Shown here in pieces: positions 1-10,042 of a DNA stretch of 64,000 nucleotides. Position 1 is the first letter of the stretch. The number at the start of each line of letters is the position of its first letter. The notes under the pieces were generated by a model. The model was not told the origin of the DNA, did no database searches, and saw nothing but the letters and a program-made list of their open reading frames with translations. The translations under genes were made by a program, and so were the position numbers. Source of the DNA: Burkholderia sp. (GTDB lineage Bacteria > Pseudomonadota > Gammaproteobacteria > Burkholderiales > Burkholderiaceae); contig CP144361.1 in NCBI GenBank assembly GCA_040954445.1, positions 558,001-622,000 of the forward strand. The letters are read 5' to 3'.

Positions 1-1153
1 CGGAGTGGTGATCGCCGAGGGTACACCCAAGCAGGTGCAGGCCAACAGAGCCTCGCTGACGGGCCAGTACTTGGCTGGTAAAAAAATCATCGAGTACCCC
101 CCGGATGAGCGCATTGTGCCAGACGAGGACCGCATGCTGCGGATCGGCAATGCGCACGGCAACAACCTTAAGCATGTCAACCTGGAACTTCCGGTCGGTC
201 TGCTGACCTGCATCACTGGCGTTTCCGGCTCGGGCAAGTCGACCCTGATCAACGACACGCTCTACCAGGCCGTAGCGCGCCACCTGTATGGTGCCTCAGT
301 GGAACCAGCACCTTACGAATCGCTCGAGGGGCTGGAGCATTTCAATAAGGTGGTCAATGTCGATCAGTCCCCGATCGGTCGTACGCCGCGCTCGAACCCG
401 GCCACCTACACGGGCTTATTCACGCAAATCCGCGAGCTGTTTTCTGGCATACTGTCCTCCAAGGAGCGCGGCTATGATCCGGGCCGCTTCTCGTTCAACG
501 TCAAAGGCGGACGTTGCGAGTCCTGCCAAGGCGACGGCATGCTGAAGGTCGAAATGCACTTCCTTCCCGACCTCTACGTGCCTTGTGACGTCTGCCAAGG
601 CAAGCGCTACAACCGCGAGACACTGGAGGTGCTGTACAAGGGGAAGAATATCAGCGAAGTGCTCGACATGACGGTCGAGCACGCCTATGAGTTTTTCAGC
701 GCAGTGCCAGTGGTGGCTCGGAAGCTCAAGACCCTGCTCGAAGTGGGGCTCGGCTACATTCGCCTGGGCCAGTCGGCCACTACGCTGTCGGGCGGCGAGG
801 CCCAGCGCGTCAAGCTCTCGCTGGAGCTGTCTAAGCGGGATACCGGTCGAACGCTCTATATCCTCGACGAGCCGACCACCGGCCTGCACTTCCAGGACAT
901 CGCCCTCCTGCTTGAGGTGATCCACCGGCTGCGTGACCAGGGCAATACCTTGGTGATCATCGAGCACAACCTCGACGTCATCAAAATGGCCGACTGGGTG
1001 ATCGACCTTGGTCCGGAAGGCGGCGCCGGAGGCGGCCAGATCATCGCCCAGGGCACACCCGAGCAGATCGCCAATACCAAAGCTAGTTTCACCGGTCGCT
1101 ACCTCGCTCTGCTATTTAAGCGCGAAGGGCGTTGTTGCATAAATCGAACGTGA
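1..1153 (+). CDS. uvrA: UvrA, C-terminal part, 3' end replaced by IS end
   Basis: Excinuclease ABC subunit A, the damage-recognition ATPase of nucleotide excision repair. The gene enters from the left edge, so only the second ATPase half is seen. Visible in order: Walker A (GVSGSGKST), the C-terminal zinc finger with two CxxC pairs (CESC and CDVC), the ABC signature LSGGEAQR, and Walker B ([11 protein letters not shown]), ending in the usual GRYLA-type tail. Host sequence stops at about 1127; the last codons (RCCINRT and the stop at 1151-1153) are read from the end of the IS-A copy. The loss is confined to the extreme C-terminus, after all catalytic motifs, so the protein may still work. The 5' half lies outside the window. 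Confidence 0.93.
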   Translation, partial: GVVIAEGTPKQVQANRASLTGQYLAGKKIIEYPPDERIVPDEDRMLRIGNAHGNNLKHVNLELPVGLLTCITGVSGSGKSTLINDTLYQAVARHLYGASVEPAPYESLEGLEHFNKVVNVDQSPIGRTPRSNPATYTGLFTQIRELFSGILSSKERGYDPGRFSFNVKGGRCESCQGDGMLKVEMHFLPDLYVPCDVCQGKRYNRETLEVLYKGKNISEVLDMTVEHAYEFFSAVPVVARKLKTLLEVGLGYIRLGQSATTLSGGEAQRVKLSLELSKRDTGRTLYILDEPTTGLHFQDIALLLEVIHRLRDQGNTLVIIEHNLDVIKMADWVIDLGPEGGAGGGQIIAQGTPEQIANTKASFTGRYLALLFKREGRCCINRT

Positions 1154-2250
1154 GGACGCCATGGCATCGGACGGGCATAATTCAGGCGATACGAACGGAT
1201 TGCGGACGAGCGAGGTCCGCCATGCGGTTGATGACGCCGCCGCGCAGACGACCTCGGTCGCCTGCGCGGCGATGTGACGCGCCCAGAGACAGTGGCCGGT
1301 GAGGGTCTTGAACCGATACATCGCATTCTCGGCAAGCGATCGCCGGTGGTAGCCACTGTGTTGCTTCCATTCTCGACGACCGTCACGGGCAATTGCATCA
1401 ACCGCGCCATTACGCCACGCCGCACCGGGCATATCCGCTGGCCAATGAGCGGCACCCTCGCGTGGCGGAATCGAAGGAATAGCACTGCGTGCAGCAATGG
1501 CCGCATGGCATGGCTTGGTGTCGTAGGCACCGTCACCGCCGATGACATCGATTTGTTCTTCGCGTGGAATCTGGTCGAGCAACTTGGCCAGAGCGTCACC
1601 GTCAGCCACATTCTGATTCTTCATTAGCGCGGCATGCACTTGACCTGTATTCGCGTTGAGCGCGAGATGGACTTTACGCCACGTGCGCCGCTTCGAGTAG
1701 CCGTGCTGGCGCACCTTCCATTCACCTTCTCCATAGACCTTCAGACCGGTGCTGTCGACAATTAGATGGATCAGTTCATTGTCACGAAGGATCGGCAGTT
1801 CGACATCAAGCGTTTTTGCCCGGCGACAGAGCGTGGTGTAATTCGGCACCGGCAAGCTCGGGAAGGCCAAATCGCGCAGACTTTGGGTGAAACCTTGCAG
1901 GGCGCGCAAGGTCAGTCGATAGACGGTCTTCACGCCAAGTCATGCCTGAATCAGCGTATCCGCCGTATAGACACGGGCGACCACGTGTGGGTATGGCATC
2001 GGGTATTCTGGCAAGGACGGCTTCATCTATCCATATTGTTACGTTCCCCCGGTTGATCAGGCCTTCATGATAGGCCGCCCAATTCCTGACACGGTAGCGT
2101 GCCTTCGGCTCACCTGTCTTGTGTATGTCCTTGCGCATTTTCTTGGAAAAAATTAGGCAGTTACTCTGGAATCTGACTTGATAGGGATCTGGCCCCGAGA
2201 CTGTTGCGCGTAAACATCAATGGATCTCGCTCGATTTATGCAACAACGCC
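1128..2250 (-). mobile_element. IS-A copy (IS5 family, IS903-like), 1123 bp, transposase broken
   Basis: Both terminal inverted repeats are present (GGCGTTGTTGCATAAATCGA at the left, its complement at the right). An identical 8-bp direct repeat GCGCGAAG flanks it at 1120-1127 and 2251-2258, a likely target duplication. The transposase starts at 2138 on the minus strand but is frameshifted after about 50 codons, has a CTT-preceding TGA in the GALLG-type region, and is frameshifted again near its C-terminus. It sits at the 3' end of uvrA. Confidence 0.93.
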
Positions 2251-2258
2251 GCGCGAAG

Positions 2259-2280
2259 CCTCGATTTATGCAACGACGCC
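2259..2280. repeat. Solo IS-A terminal repeat relic
   Basis: A 22-bp stretch ending TATGCAACGACGCC matches the IS-A end with one change. It lies 8 bp past the complete copy and touches the rpiA stop codon. It is what remains of an earlier insertion or deletion at this site. Confidence 0.75.
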
Positions 2281-2975
2281 TAACGCGCACGGTAATTGAT
2301 CGTTTCTACGCCGTTTTCTCCGCCGAGCAGGCAGAGGTCCGCGCCGCGCTCGGCGAACAGGCCCACCGTCACTACACCCGGCCAGCCATTGATGGTCGTC
2401 TCCAGCGCGCGTGGCTCGCTGATAGCGAGGCCCTGTACGTCGAGGATCTCGTTGCCGTTGTCGGTCAGGAAGGGTACGCCGTCCTTGGTCATTCGCAGCA
2501 CTGGTATGCCACCGAGCGCCGTCAGGCGGCGGCTGATCACGGTGCGCGCTATCGGCACTACTTCCACCGGCAGCGGGAAAGCGCCGAGCGTAGCTACACG
2601 CTTGCTGGAGTCTGCGATGCACACGAAGCTTCCAGATACCGAGGCGATGATCTTCTCGCGCGTCAGCGCCCCACCGCCACCCTTGATCATCGCGCCGCTC
2701 GCGTCGAGCTCGTCGGCGCCGTCGACATACACCCGCAGGCCGTCGATCTCGTGCAAGTTGAACACACGGATGCCGTACAATTCTAAGCGCTGCGTGGTGG
2801 CGATCGAGCTCGATACGGCTCCGCGGTAGTGCATTTTGATCGCGTCCAGCGCGTCGATGAAGTAGTGCGCAGTGGAACCGGTTCCGACGCCGATCACCGA
2901 GCCTTTTGGTACGTTTTTCAGCACGTAATCTGCGGCGGCCTGGCCGACTAGGCGTTTGAGGTCGTCTTGAGTCAT
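2280..2975 (-). CDS. rpiA: Ribose-5-phosphate isomerase A
   Basis: Interconverts ribose 5-phosphate and ribulose 5-phosphate in the non-oxidative pentose phosphate pathway (cytosol). The 231-aa product is full length for the RpiA family, with the phosphate loop GVGTGSTA near residue 30, DGADE near residue 85 and [11 protein letters not shown] near residue 98; the catalytic Asp and Lys of these motifs are present. The start ATG at 2975 is the normal family start (MTQDDLKR). An IS-A copy begins only 3 bp upstream (2979), so the native leader and ribosome-binding site are gone and no purine-rich Shine-Dalgarno is visible. The IS-A transposase reads in the same direction, so transcription would have to come through or from the IS. 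The stop codon shares a base with a solo IS-A end. Confidence 0.95.
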   Translation of the reverse strand: MTQDDLKRLVGQAAADYVLKNVPKGSVIGVGTGSTAHYFIDALDAIKMHYRGAVSSSIATTQRLELYGIRVFNLHEIDGLRVYVDGADELDASGAMIKGGGGALTREKIIASVSGSFVCIADSSKRVATLGAFPLPVEVVPIARTVISRRLTALGGIPVLRMTKDGVPFLTDNGNEILDVQGLAISEPRALETTINGWPGVVTVGLFAERGADLCLLGGENGVETINYRAR

Positions 2976-2978
2976 GGG

Positions 2979-4102
2979 GGCGTTGTTGCATAAATCGAGC
3001 GTGAGTACGCCATGGGATCAACGGGTATAATTTCATTCGATACGAACAGAGTATCGGACGAGCGAGGTCCGTCATACGGTTGATGACGCCGACGCGAATG
3101 GAGACCTCGGTCGCCTGCGAGTCGATGTGACGCGCCCAGAGATAGTTGCCGGTGAGGGTCTTGAACCGATACATCGCATTCTCGGCAAGCGATCGCCGGT
3201 GGTAGCCACTGTCTTGCTTCCATTCTCGACGACCGTCACGGGCAATTGCATCAACCGCGCCATTACGCCACGCCGCACCGGGCATATCCGCTGGCCAATG
3301 AGCGGCACCCTCGCGTGGCGGAATCGAAGGAATAGCACTGCGTGCAGCAATGGCCGCATGGCATGGCTTGGTGTCGTAGGCACCGTCACCGCCGATGACA
3401 TCGATTTGTTCTTCGCGTGGAATCTGGTCGAGCAACTTGGCCAGAGCGTCACCGTCAGCCACATTCTGATTCGTCATTAGTGCGGCATGCACTTGACCTG
3501 TATTCGCGTTGAGCGCGAGATGGACTTTACGCCACGTGCGCCGCTTCGAGTAGCCGTGCTGGCGCACCTTCCATTCACCTTCTCCATAGACCTTCAGACC
3601 GGTGCTGTCGACAACCAGATGGATCGGTTCATTGTCACGAAGGATCGGCAGTTCGACATCAAGCGTTTTTGCCCGGCGACAGAGCGTGGTGTAATTCGGC
3701 ACCGGCAAGCTCGGGAAGGCCAAATCGCGCAGACTTTGGGTGAAACCTTGCAGGGCGCGCAAGGTCAGTCGATAGACGGTCTTCACGCCAAGTAATGCCT
3801 GAATCAGCGTATCGCCGTATACACACGGGCGACCACGTGTGGGTATGGCATCGGGCATTCTGGCAAGGACGGCTTCATCTATCCATATTGTTACGTTCCC
3901 CCGGCTGATCAGGCCTTCATTATAGGCCGCCCAATTCCTGACACGGTAGCGTGCCTTCGGCTCACCTTTCTTGTGTATCTCCTTGCGCATTTTCTTGGCA
4001 AAAATTAGGCAGTTACTCTGGAATCTGACTTGATAGGAGGCTGGCCCCGCGACCATTGCGCGTAAACGTCAACGGATCTCGCTCGATTTATGCAACAACG
4101 CC
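2979..4102 (-). mobile_element. IS-A copy, nearly intact transposase with altered tail
   Basis: Complete element with both ends. The transposase starts at 3990 and keeps all catalytic residues (D of VVDSTGLK, D of GGDGAYD, and YHRRSLAE...K, the YREK signature). A small insertion near codon 310 changes the last residues and removes the normal stop, so the frame runs on into rpiA antisense. No matching target duplication: the left flank is rpiA, the right flank is another IS-A copy, which implies deletion or recombination after insertion. Confidence 0.92.
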
Positions 4103-4553
4103 TTTGAGCACCTTAAACTGATACATCATCGCATTCTCGTCAAGCGATTGCCGGTGGTAGCCACTGCCTTTCTTCCATCCTCCACGATCGTCACAGGCAA
4201 TTGCATCAACCGCTCCGTTATACTACGCCGCACCAGGCGTATCCGCTGGCCAATGAGCGGCACCTTCGCGCATGGCGGAATCGAAAAAATAGCACTGCGT
4301 GCAGCAATGGCCGCATGGCATGGGATGGTATGGTGTCCTAGGCACCGTCATCGCCGATGAGAGCGATTTGTTCGTCGAGTGGAATCTGGTCGCGAACAAC
4401 TTGGCCAGAGCGTCACCGTCAGCCACATTCTGATTCGTCATTAGCGCGGCATGCACTTGACTCGTATTCGCGTTGAGCGCGAGATGGACTTTACGCCACG
4501 TGCGCCGCTTCGAATAGCCGTGCTGGCGCACCACCTTCCATTCACCTTATCCA
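4103..4553 (-). mobile_element. IS-A fragment, 3' part of an interrupted copy
   Basis: Diverged IS-A sequence encoding the C-terminal half of the transposase on the minus strand, lacking its own 3' end. It is split from its 5' part (5685-6209) by the IS-A copy at 4554-5684. The mismatches to other copies suggest it is an older insertion. Confidence 0.88.
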
Positions 4554-5684
4554 GGCGTTGTTGCATAAATCGAGCGAGATCCGTTGACGTTTACGCGCAA
4601 CGGTCGCTGGGCCGGCCTCCTATCAAGTCAGATTCCAGAGTAACTGCCTAATTTTTGCCAAGAAAATGCGCAAGGACATACACAAGAAAGGTGAGCCGAA
4701 GGCACGCTACCGTGTCAAGAATTGGGCGGCCTATCATGAAGGCCTGATCAACCGGGGGGACGTAACAATATGGATAGATGAAGCCTTCCTTGCCAGAATA
4801 CCCGATGCCATACCCACACGTGGTCGCCCCTGTCTATACAGCGATACGCTGATTCAAGCATTACTTGGCGTGAAGACAGTCTATCGACTGACGTTGCGCG
4901 CCCTGCAAGGTTTCACCCAAAGTCTGCGCGATCTGGCCTTCCCGAGCTTTCCGGTGCCGAATTACACCACGCTCTGTCGCCGGGCAAAAACGCTTGATGT
5001 CGAACTGCCGATCCTTCGTGACAATGAACCGATCCATCTGGTTGTCGACAGCACCGGTCTGAAAGTCTATGGAGAAGGTGAATGGAAGGTGCGCCAGCAC
5101 GGCTACTCGAAGCGGCGCACGTGGCGTAAAGCCCATCTCGCGCTCAACGCGAATACGGGTCAAGTGCATGCCGCGCTAATGACGAATCAGAATGTGGCTG
5201 ACGGTGACGCTCTGGCCAAGTTGTTCGCGACCAGATTCCACTCGACGAACAAATCGCTCTCATCGGCGATGACGGTGCCTAGGACACCATACCATCCCAT
5301 GCCATGCGGCCATTGCTGCACGCAGTGCTATTTTTTCGATTCCGCCATGCGCGAAGGTGTCGCTCATTGGCCAGCGGATACGCCTGGTGCGGCGTAGTAT
5401 AACGGAGCGGTTGATGCAATTGCCTGTGACGATCGTGGAGGATGGAAGAAAGGCAGTGGCTACCACCGGCAATCGCTTGACGAGAATGCGATGTATCGGT
5501 TCAAGACCCTCACCGGCAACTGTCTCTGGGCGCGTCACATCGAGGCGCAGGCGACCGAGGTCTCCATTCGCGTCGGCGTCATCAACCGTATGGCGGACCT
5601 CGCTCGTCTGCAATCCGTTCGTATCGCCTGAAATTATCCCGTCGATGCTATTGCATCCTCACACTCGATTTATGCAACAACGTC
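4554..5684 (+). mobile_element. IS-A copy nested in another IS-A copy
   Basis: Both ends present (right end mutated, ACGTC for ACGCC). The flanks CTTATCCA (4546-4553) and CTTCTCCA (5685-5692) are an 8-bp direct repeat with one mismatch, so this is a direct nested insertion. The transposase starts at 4666 with an intact N-terminal half but is frameshifted after about residue 185 (KLFATRFHS), so it is a pseudogene. Confidence 0.92.
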
Positions 5685-6209
5685 CTTCTCCATAGACCTT
5701 CAGACCGGCGCTGTCGACCACCAGATGGATCAATTTGTTGTCGAGAAGGATCGGCAGTTCGACATCAAGCGTTTTTTCCCGGCGACAGAGCGTGGTGGAA
5801 GTCGGCACCGGCAAGCTCGAGAAAGTCAGATCGCGCAGACTTTGGGTGAAACCTTGCAGGGCGCGCAACGTCAGTCGATAGACTGTCTTCACGCCAAGTA
5901 ATGCCTGAATCAGCGAATTCGCCGTATAGACGCGAGTGATCCCGCATGGGTATCGCGTCGGGTATTCTGGCAAGGACGGCTTCATCTATCCATATCGTTA
6001 TGATCCCAAGGTTGAACAACCCTTCATTATGGCCCGCCCAATGCCTAACGCGCTAGCGTGCCTTCGGCTCACCTTTTTTGTGTATGTCCTTGCGCATTTT
6101 CTTGGCAAAAATTAGGCAGTTACTCTGGAATCTGACTTGATAGGAGGCTGGCCCCGCGACCGTTGCGCGTAAACGTCAACAGATCTCGCTCGATTTATGC
6201 AACAACGCC
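5685..6209 (-). mobile_element. IS-A fragment, 5' part of the interrupted copy
   Basis: Continuation of the 4103-4553 fragment: N-terminal transposase region with frameshifts, then the 5' leader and terminal repeat ending at 6209. This end truncates the dtd remnant. Confidence 0.88.
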
Positions 6210-6303
6210 GACCACTTCGCTGAACACGCGATAACCAAGCCCCTTGGGGTCAGCAGCGTGTCGGTCGCCACGCTAAAGCGTGGACCGGACCACGCGCGAT
6301 CAT
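6210..6303 (-). pseudogene. dtd: dtd remnant (D-aminoacyl-tRNA deacylase)
   Basis: On the minus strand an ATG at 6303 overlaps the tyrS stop as ATGA and opens with MIA, as dtd does. About 35 nt further, in another frame, AADPKGLGYRVFSEVV resembles the Dtd segment around LGYRVFS. Most of the N-terminal sequence between is missing, the frame is broken, and the gene is cut by the IS-A end at 6209. Dtd normally removes D-amino acids from mischarged tRNAs and follows tyrS in Burkholderia, which supports the call. Short match, so moderate confidence. Confidence 0.65.
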
Positions 6304-7541
6304 GCGCCGAGCATGACGCGTGCGAAGCGGCGCTTGCCGACCCGTACCACGTACTCGCCGGCCTTGATCCTGAGGCTCTTGTCGGATATCGTGGTGCCAT
6401 CGATCTTCACGCCGCCCTGCTCGATGTTGCGCAGCGCCTCGCTGGTCGAGGGTACCAGCCCGGCCTGCTTGAGCAGCTGGCCGATTACGAGCGGCGCGCC
6501 GCCCAGCGTGACGGTCGGGATATCTTCTGGCACGCCGCCCTTGGCACGGTGGTTGAAGTCCTCCAGAGCGAGCTCGGCATCGGCCTGGGAGTGAAAGCGC
6601 GCAACGATCTCCTGCGCCAACAGCACCTTAAAGTCGCGTGGGTTGCGGCGCGCCTCGATCTCGGCCTTGAACTTCGCGATCTCGGCCATTGGTCGAAACG
6701 ACAGCAGTTCGAAGTAACGCCACATCAGCACGTCTGAGATGCTCATCAGTTTGCCGAACATGTCGGTCGGCTTCTCGCTGATGCCGACGTAGTTGGCCTT
6801 CGACTTCGACATTTTCTCCACGCCGTCCAGGCCCTCAAGTAACGGCATGGTCAGGATGCACTGCGGTTCCTGGCCATACTGCTTCTGCAGCTCACGGCCC
6901 ACCAGTAAGTTGAACTTCTGGTCAGTGCCACCGAGCTCGAGGTCGGCGTTCAGTGCGACCGAGTCGTAGCCTTGCATCAGCGGGTAGAGGAGTTCGTGGA
7001 TCGAGATGGGCACACCGCTCTGAAAGCGCTTGGTGAAATCCTCTCGCTCGAGAATGCGCGCCACGGTGTAGCGCGAGACCAGCTTGATCATTCCATCGGT
7101 GCCGAGCGGCATCGACCATTCGCTGTTATAGCGGATCTCGGTCTTTTCTCGATCAAGCACAAGCGTGGCCTGCTCGAAATAGGTCTTGGCGTTGACCTCG
7201 ATCTGCTCGCGCGTGAGCGGGGGGCGCGTGGCGTTGCGACCAGAAGGATCGCCAATCAGCGAGGTGAAGTCTCCGATCAGGAAGATCACCGTGTGGCCGA
7301 GATCCTGCAGCTGGCGCATCTTATTGAGCACCACAGTGTGGCCAATGTGGATGTCGGGCGCAGTCGGATCCAGGCCTAACTTGATCCGTAGCGGAGTGCC
7401 GTTGGCTTCGCTGCGCGCCAGCTTCCGCGCCAACTCATCCTCGATCAGCAGCTCGTCTACGCCGCGTTTCGTGATCGTGAGCGCTTCACGCACACCGTCG
7501 GTGAGCGGCAATGCTAGCTTCGTTTTGGAATCTTGGCTCAT
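6300..7541 (-). CDS. tyrS: Tyrosyl-tRNA synthetase
   Basis: Charges tRNA-Tyr in the cytosol. The 413-aa product is full length. The class I signatures are present: HIGH in [13 protein letters not shown] near residue 60 and KMSKS in [12 protein letters not shown] near residue 245. A C-terminal S4-like RNA-binding domain follows ([14 protein letters not shown] to the end). The start ATG at 7541 gives the normal N-terminus MSQDSKTK. The gene overlaps the start of a dtd remnant by ATGA, the usual coupled arrangement. Its own upstream region is cut short by an IS-B (IS630-type) element whose TA end lies 18 bp before the start codon, so the native promoter is probably lost. Confidence 0.96.
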   Translation of the reverse strand: MSQDSKTKLALPLTDGVREALTITKRGVDELLIEDELARKLARSEANGTPLRIKLGLDPTAPDIHIGHTVVLNKMRQLQDLGHTVIFLIGDFTSLIGDPSGRNATRPPLTREQIEVNAKTYFEQATLVLDREKTEIRYNSEWSMPLGTDGMIKLVSRYTVARILEREDFTKRFQSGVPISIHELLYPLMQGYDSVALNADLELGGTDQKFNLLVGRELQKQYGQEPQCILTMPLLEGLDGVEKMSKSKANYVGISEKPTDMFGKLMSISDVLMWRYFELLSFRPMAEIAKFKAEIEARRNPRDFKVLLAQEIVARFHSQADAELALEDFNHRAKGGVPEDIPTVTLGGAPLVIGQLLKQAGLVPSTSEALRNIEQGGVKIDGTTISDKSLRIKAGEYVVRVGKRRFARVMLGA

Positions 7542-7559
7542 CGCGGTCTGGAATAAGTT

Positions 7560-8314
7560 TATTGATCCGCAATGCGTGATCTTGCGATCTGGAAATCGAC
7601 CCTAATGTGAGGGAGATGGAAAAACAATACATGAAATCGCTTCCTCGTGAGGCACATGAAGAGCGGCGATGTCAGGTGATCAACCTGCGCACGCGTAGCT
7701 GGACCTACGACGAGATTGCCGAACATACGAACCTGTCGTGCGTGCACGGGCGTGTGCGATATTTGCGAGCGCTACACCCGCGACGGTGTAGGCTGGATTG
7801 CTGGACAAGCCGAGCAGCCGGAGCGGTGGTGAACCCAAGCCAAGCCCTGAGTGAGCAGCAGGCAGTTGAAATTCGCATGCTGTTGCATGACCAGATGCCG
7901 GGCTAGCTGAAAATGTCGTTCGCGTTGTGGACGCGACATGCCGTGCTGGAGTTGACCCGGTAGCGATATGGTTTGACGCTGACGTTGCAAGGGGCGTTGT
8001 TGCAAGGTGTCGGCTTGTATCTGCCACGCAGGGGCGTTACCCCACAAAAGCCGATAAAATAGCAGGCCTACGAGCAGCGACCGGAAGCGGTACAGGCATG
8101 GTTAAACAAGACGTACCCGGAGATGACGCGTCGGGTAAAAGCCGAAGGCGCAGCAATTCAGTGGGGCCCCGAAACAGGGCTGCGCTCGGATGATGTACGA
8201 GGCTGCTCCTACGACGCACCAATAGGCAAGACATCCGAACAGCGCGTGTCGAGCAGACTGAAGGCCCGTCGGTGATGTCGACGGTTACAAACCGTAGCCA
8301 GGTGCATTGGAAAG
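7560..8314 (+). mobile_element. IS-B (IS630 family) 5' part, transposase pseudogene
   Basis: Begins with the IS-B end TATTGATCCGCAAT at a TA. The transposase starts at ATGGAAAAACAATAC (7615) and gives recognisable IS630 segments in several frames: WTYDEIAEHTNLS (helix-turn-helix), MSFALWTRHAVLEL, PQKPIK, AYEQRPEAVQAWLN, and ETGLRSDDVRG around the second region of the DDE domain. Multiple frameshifts and stops. It is cut at SQVHW by a mini IS-A element at 8315. Confidence 0.85.
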
Positions 8315-8453
8315 GGCGTTGTTGCATAAATCGAGCATGAAGACACAATCCGAACGGATTGTGGATCTCGCTCGACCGCAATCCGTTCGTATCGCCTAAA
8401 ATTATGCCCTGCAATGCCATTGCGTCCTCACGTTCGATTTATGCAACAACGCC
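8315..8453. mobile_element. 139-bp mini IS-A element made of two 3' ends
   Basis: Both termini are full IS-A inverted repeats, but the inside is not transposase. Each half matches the IS-A 3' end (the GAACGGATTG-type segment and its complement) in opposite orientation, so the element is a near-palindrome of two transposase-distal ends. It has no coding capacity and could be mobilised only in trans. Confidence 0.75.
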
Positions 8454-8493
8454 TAGCCAGAGCGTCACCGTCAGCCACATTCTAATGGGTCAT
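8454..8493 (-). mobile_element. IS-A internal fragment
   Basis: Forty bases matching the IS-A transposase segment that encodes the NQNVADGDAL region (minus strand), ending at the TA where a MITE is inserted. Confidence 0.75.
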
Positions 8494-8613
8494 TATTAAT
8501 CAAAAATTCGTGATCTTTAAATTAGAAAATCATCTTAATCATGTGATTGGCATAAAAAAACGAAACATGAGGGATGATTTTCTAATTTAAAGATCACGAA
8601 TTGCGGATCAATA
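8494..8613. mobile_element. IS-B-derived MITE (120 bp)
   Basis: Long imperfect palindrome: left arm beginning TATTAATCAAAAATTCGTGA, right arm ending CACGAATTGCGGATCAATA, with a central GGCATAAAAAAACGAAACATG that matches the IS-B start-codon region. It lies in an IS-A fragment on the left, and its right end supplies the stop codon of the next gene. Confidence 0.85.
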
Positions 8614-8928
8614 AAGTCGGCTCTCCAAGATTGACACCGCGCTCGCATCGCTCAGCACGTAGTCATCGATACGACGATCTGTCCAGCTCAGTTGCTTTTC
8701 TTCGTGTTCCAGCCTAGTAAATTCGGCACGACCGGTATCGGTCAGCACGGCGATGTCGACGGGTGCATGGAAGCCTGGAGCTGGCGCGACCGTCTTCTGG
8801 CGTACCGTGTCCATCAGTCCGAGGGTACGAAGGTATCCGAAGACGTTAGGTCTCCGGGCCCAGGGGACTTGCCGGTATTGCACACGCCTCAAGGCATCGA
8901 GCACTGCTTCGTTGGAATACGTGGCCAT
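8608..8928 (-). CDS. Small hypothetical protein, 3' end set by a MITE
   Basis: A 106-aa frame starting MATYSNEAVLDALRRVQY with a plausible purine-rich site (GAAAGAG) before ATG 8928. I do not recognise the family. It is charged, has no membrane segment or signal peptide, and the repeated small-helix pattern (EAVLDALRRV, AEFTRLEHEEKQL) looks soluble and helical. The last codons, CTT TAT TGA, are read into the MITE end TATTGATCC, so the original C-terminus may be missing. Its neighbours are only mobile DNA, so context says nothing about function. Both sides being unconserved, it could also be a chance frame. Confidence 0.5.
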   Translation of the reverse strand: MATYSNEAVLDALRRVQYRQVPWARRPNVFGYLRTLGLMDTVRQKTVAPAPGFHAPVDIAVLTDTGRAEFTRLEHEEKQLSWTDRRIDDYVLSDASAVSILESRLY

Positions 8929-9358
8929 CTGGACTCTTTCTCAAAGGACAGCAATCCTACAAAGGCGGCCTTGCCGGTTCTGGACTTCTCCGGAGGACCA
9001 CTACGCAAGGACAGGTGGGGACGCGCTACCCCCCATGATCCACCTGCGCCTTCCATACCCGTTCCGCGCCACATTGTTCGGCACCTTGGAGCCGGTCAAA
9101 TCGGAGCAGACAAAAGATTACCTTACTCCATTCAAATAAATTCTGTTCGATTCATTTGTGCTGCTCTTCGTAGCAGCTGCCTCTGACTCAAGTGCCGTGT
9201 TGCGATCACCGCCACCGGCCTCGCCTTGCTACTGGTATTGTTGCATACATCGGGTATTCGAATTAGTCGGTTGATGAAGGTGACTTCCAACCATCCTCCG
9301 AAGGTTCCAGCCCTGTGTTGATTGGAGGGCCCGTCAGCAGATGCTCCAGCAGCCCATG
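8929..9358. other. Non-coding or degraded region
   Basis: No convincing gene. It holds a degraded IS-A end near 9235-9255 (ATTGTTGCATACATCG). The rest resembles no family I recognise. Confidence 0.4.
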
Positions 9359-9496
9359 GGGGTTGTTGCATAAATCGAGCGTGAGAACGCGATGGCATCG
9401 ACGGGCATAATTTCAGGCGATACGAACGGATTGCGGAAAAGCGAGGTCTGCCATCCGTTCCATTTCGTCCTTACATTCGATTTATGCAACAACGCC
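9359..9496. mobile_element. 138-bp mini IS-A element made of two 3' ends
   Basis: Same architecture as 8315-8453: a left IS-A 3' end running to the GAGGTCTGCC segment, then the opposite 3' end (CATTCGATTTATGCAACAAC). The left terminal repeat has one change (GGGGTTG). Near-identical length to the other element suggests a recurring form rather than two unrelated deletions. Confidence 0.75.
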
Positions 9497-10042
9497 CCTT
9501 CGCGTAAAATCTAGTCGAACAACTTGGCCAGAGCATCACCGTCAGCCACATTCTAATGCGTCATTAGCGTGGCATGCACTTGACCCGTATTCGCGTTGAA
9601 CGCGAGATGGACTTTACGCCACGTGCGCCGCTTCGAGTAGCCGTGCTGGAGTACCTTCCATTCACCTTCGCCGCCATAGACCTTCAGACCGGTGCTGTCG
9701 ACATCCAGATGGATCTGGTTCATTGTCACGAAGGATCGGCAGTTCGACATCAAGCGTTTTTGCCCGGAGAAAAAGCGTGGTGTAATGCGGCACCGGCAAG
9801 CTCAGGAAGGCCAGATCTCGCAGACTTTGGGTGAAACCTTGCAGGGCGCGCAACGTCAGAACAGACAGTCTTCACGCCAAGTAATGCCTGAATCAGGCGT
9901 ATCGCCATATAGACACAGGCACCACGTGTTGGGGTATAACGTCGGGTATTCTGGCAAGAACGGCTTCATCTATCCATATCGTCGCGTTTCCTCGGTTGAT
10001 CAGGCCTGCATTATAGGCCGCCCAATTCCTGACACGGTAGCG
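9497..10042 (-). mobile_element. IS-A fragment, both ends missing
   Basis: Middle and N-terminal transposase region on the minus strand with frameshifts. It is cut on the left by the mini element and on the right by a plus-strand IS-A end at 10043. Confidence 0.85.

Noticed and set aside
2266..4056. A 596-aa minus-strand open frame
   Set aside because: It is the IS-A transposase of 2979-4102 running out of its lost stop codon into antisense rpiA; the second half has no similarity to a protein.
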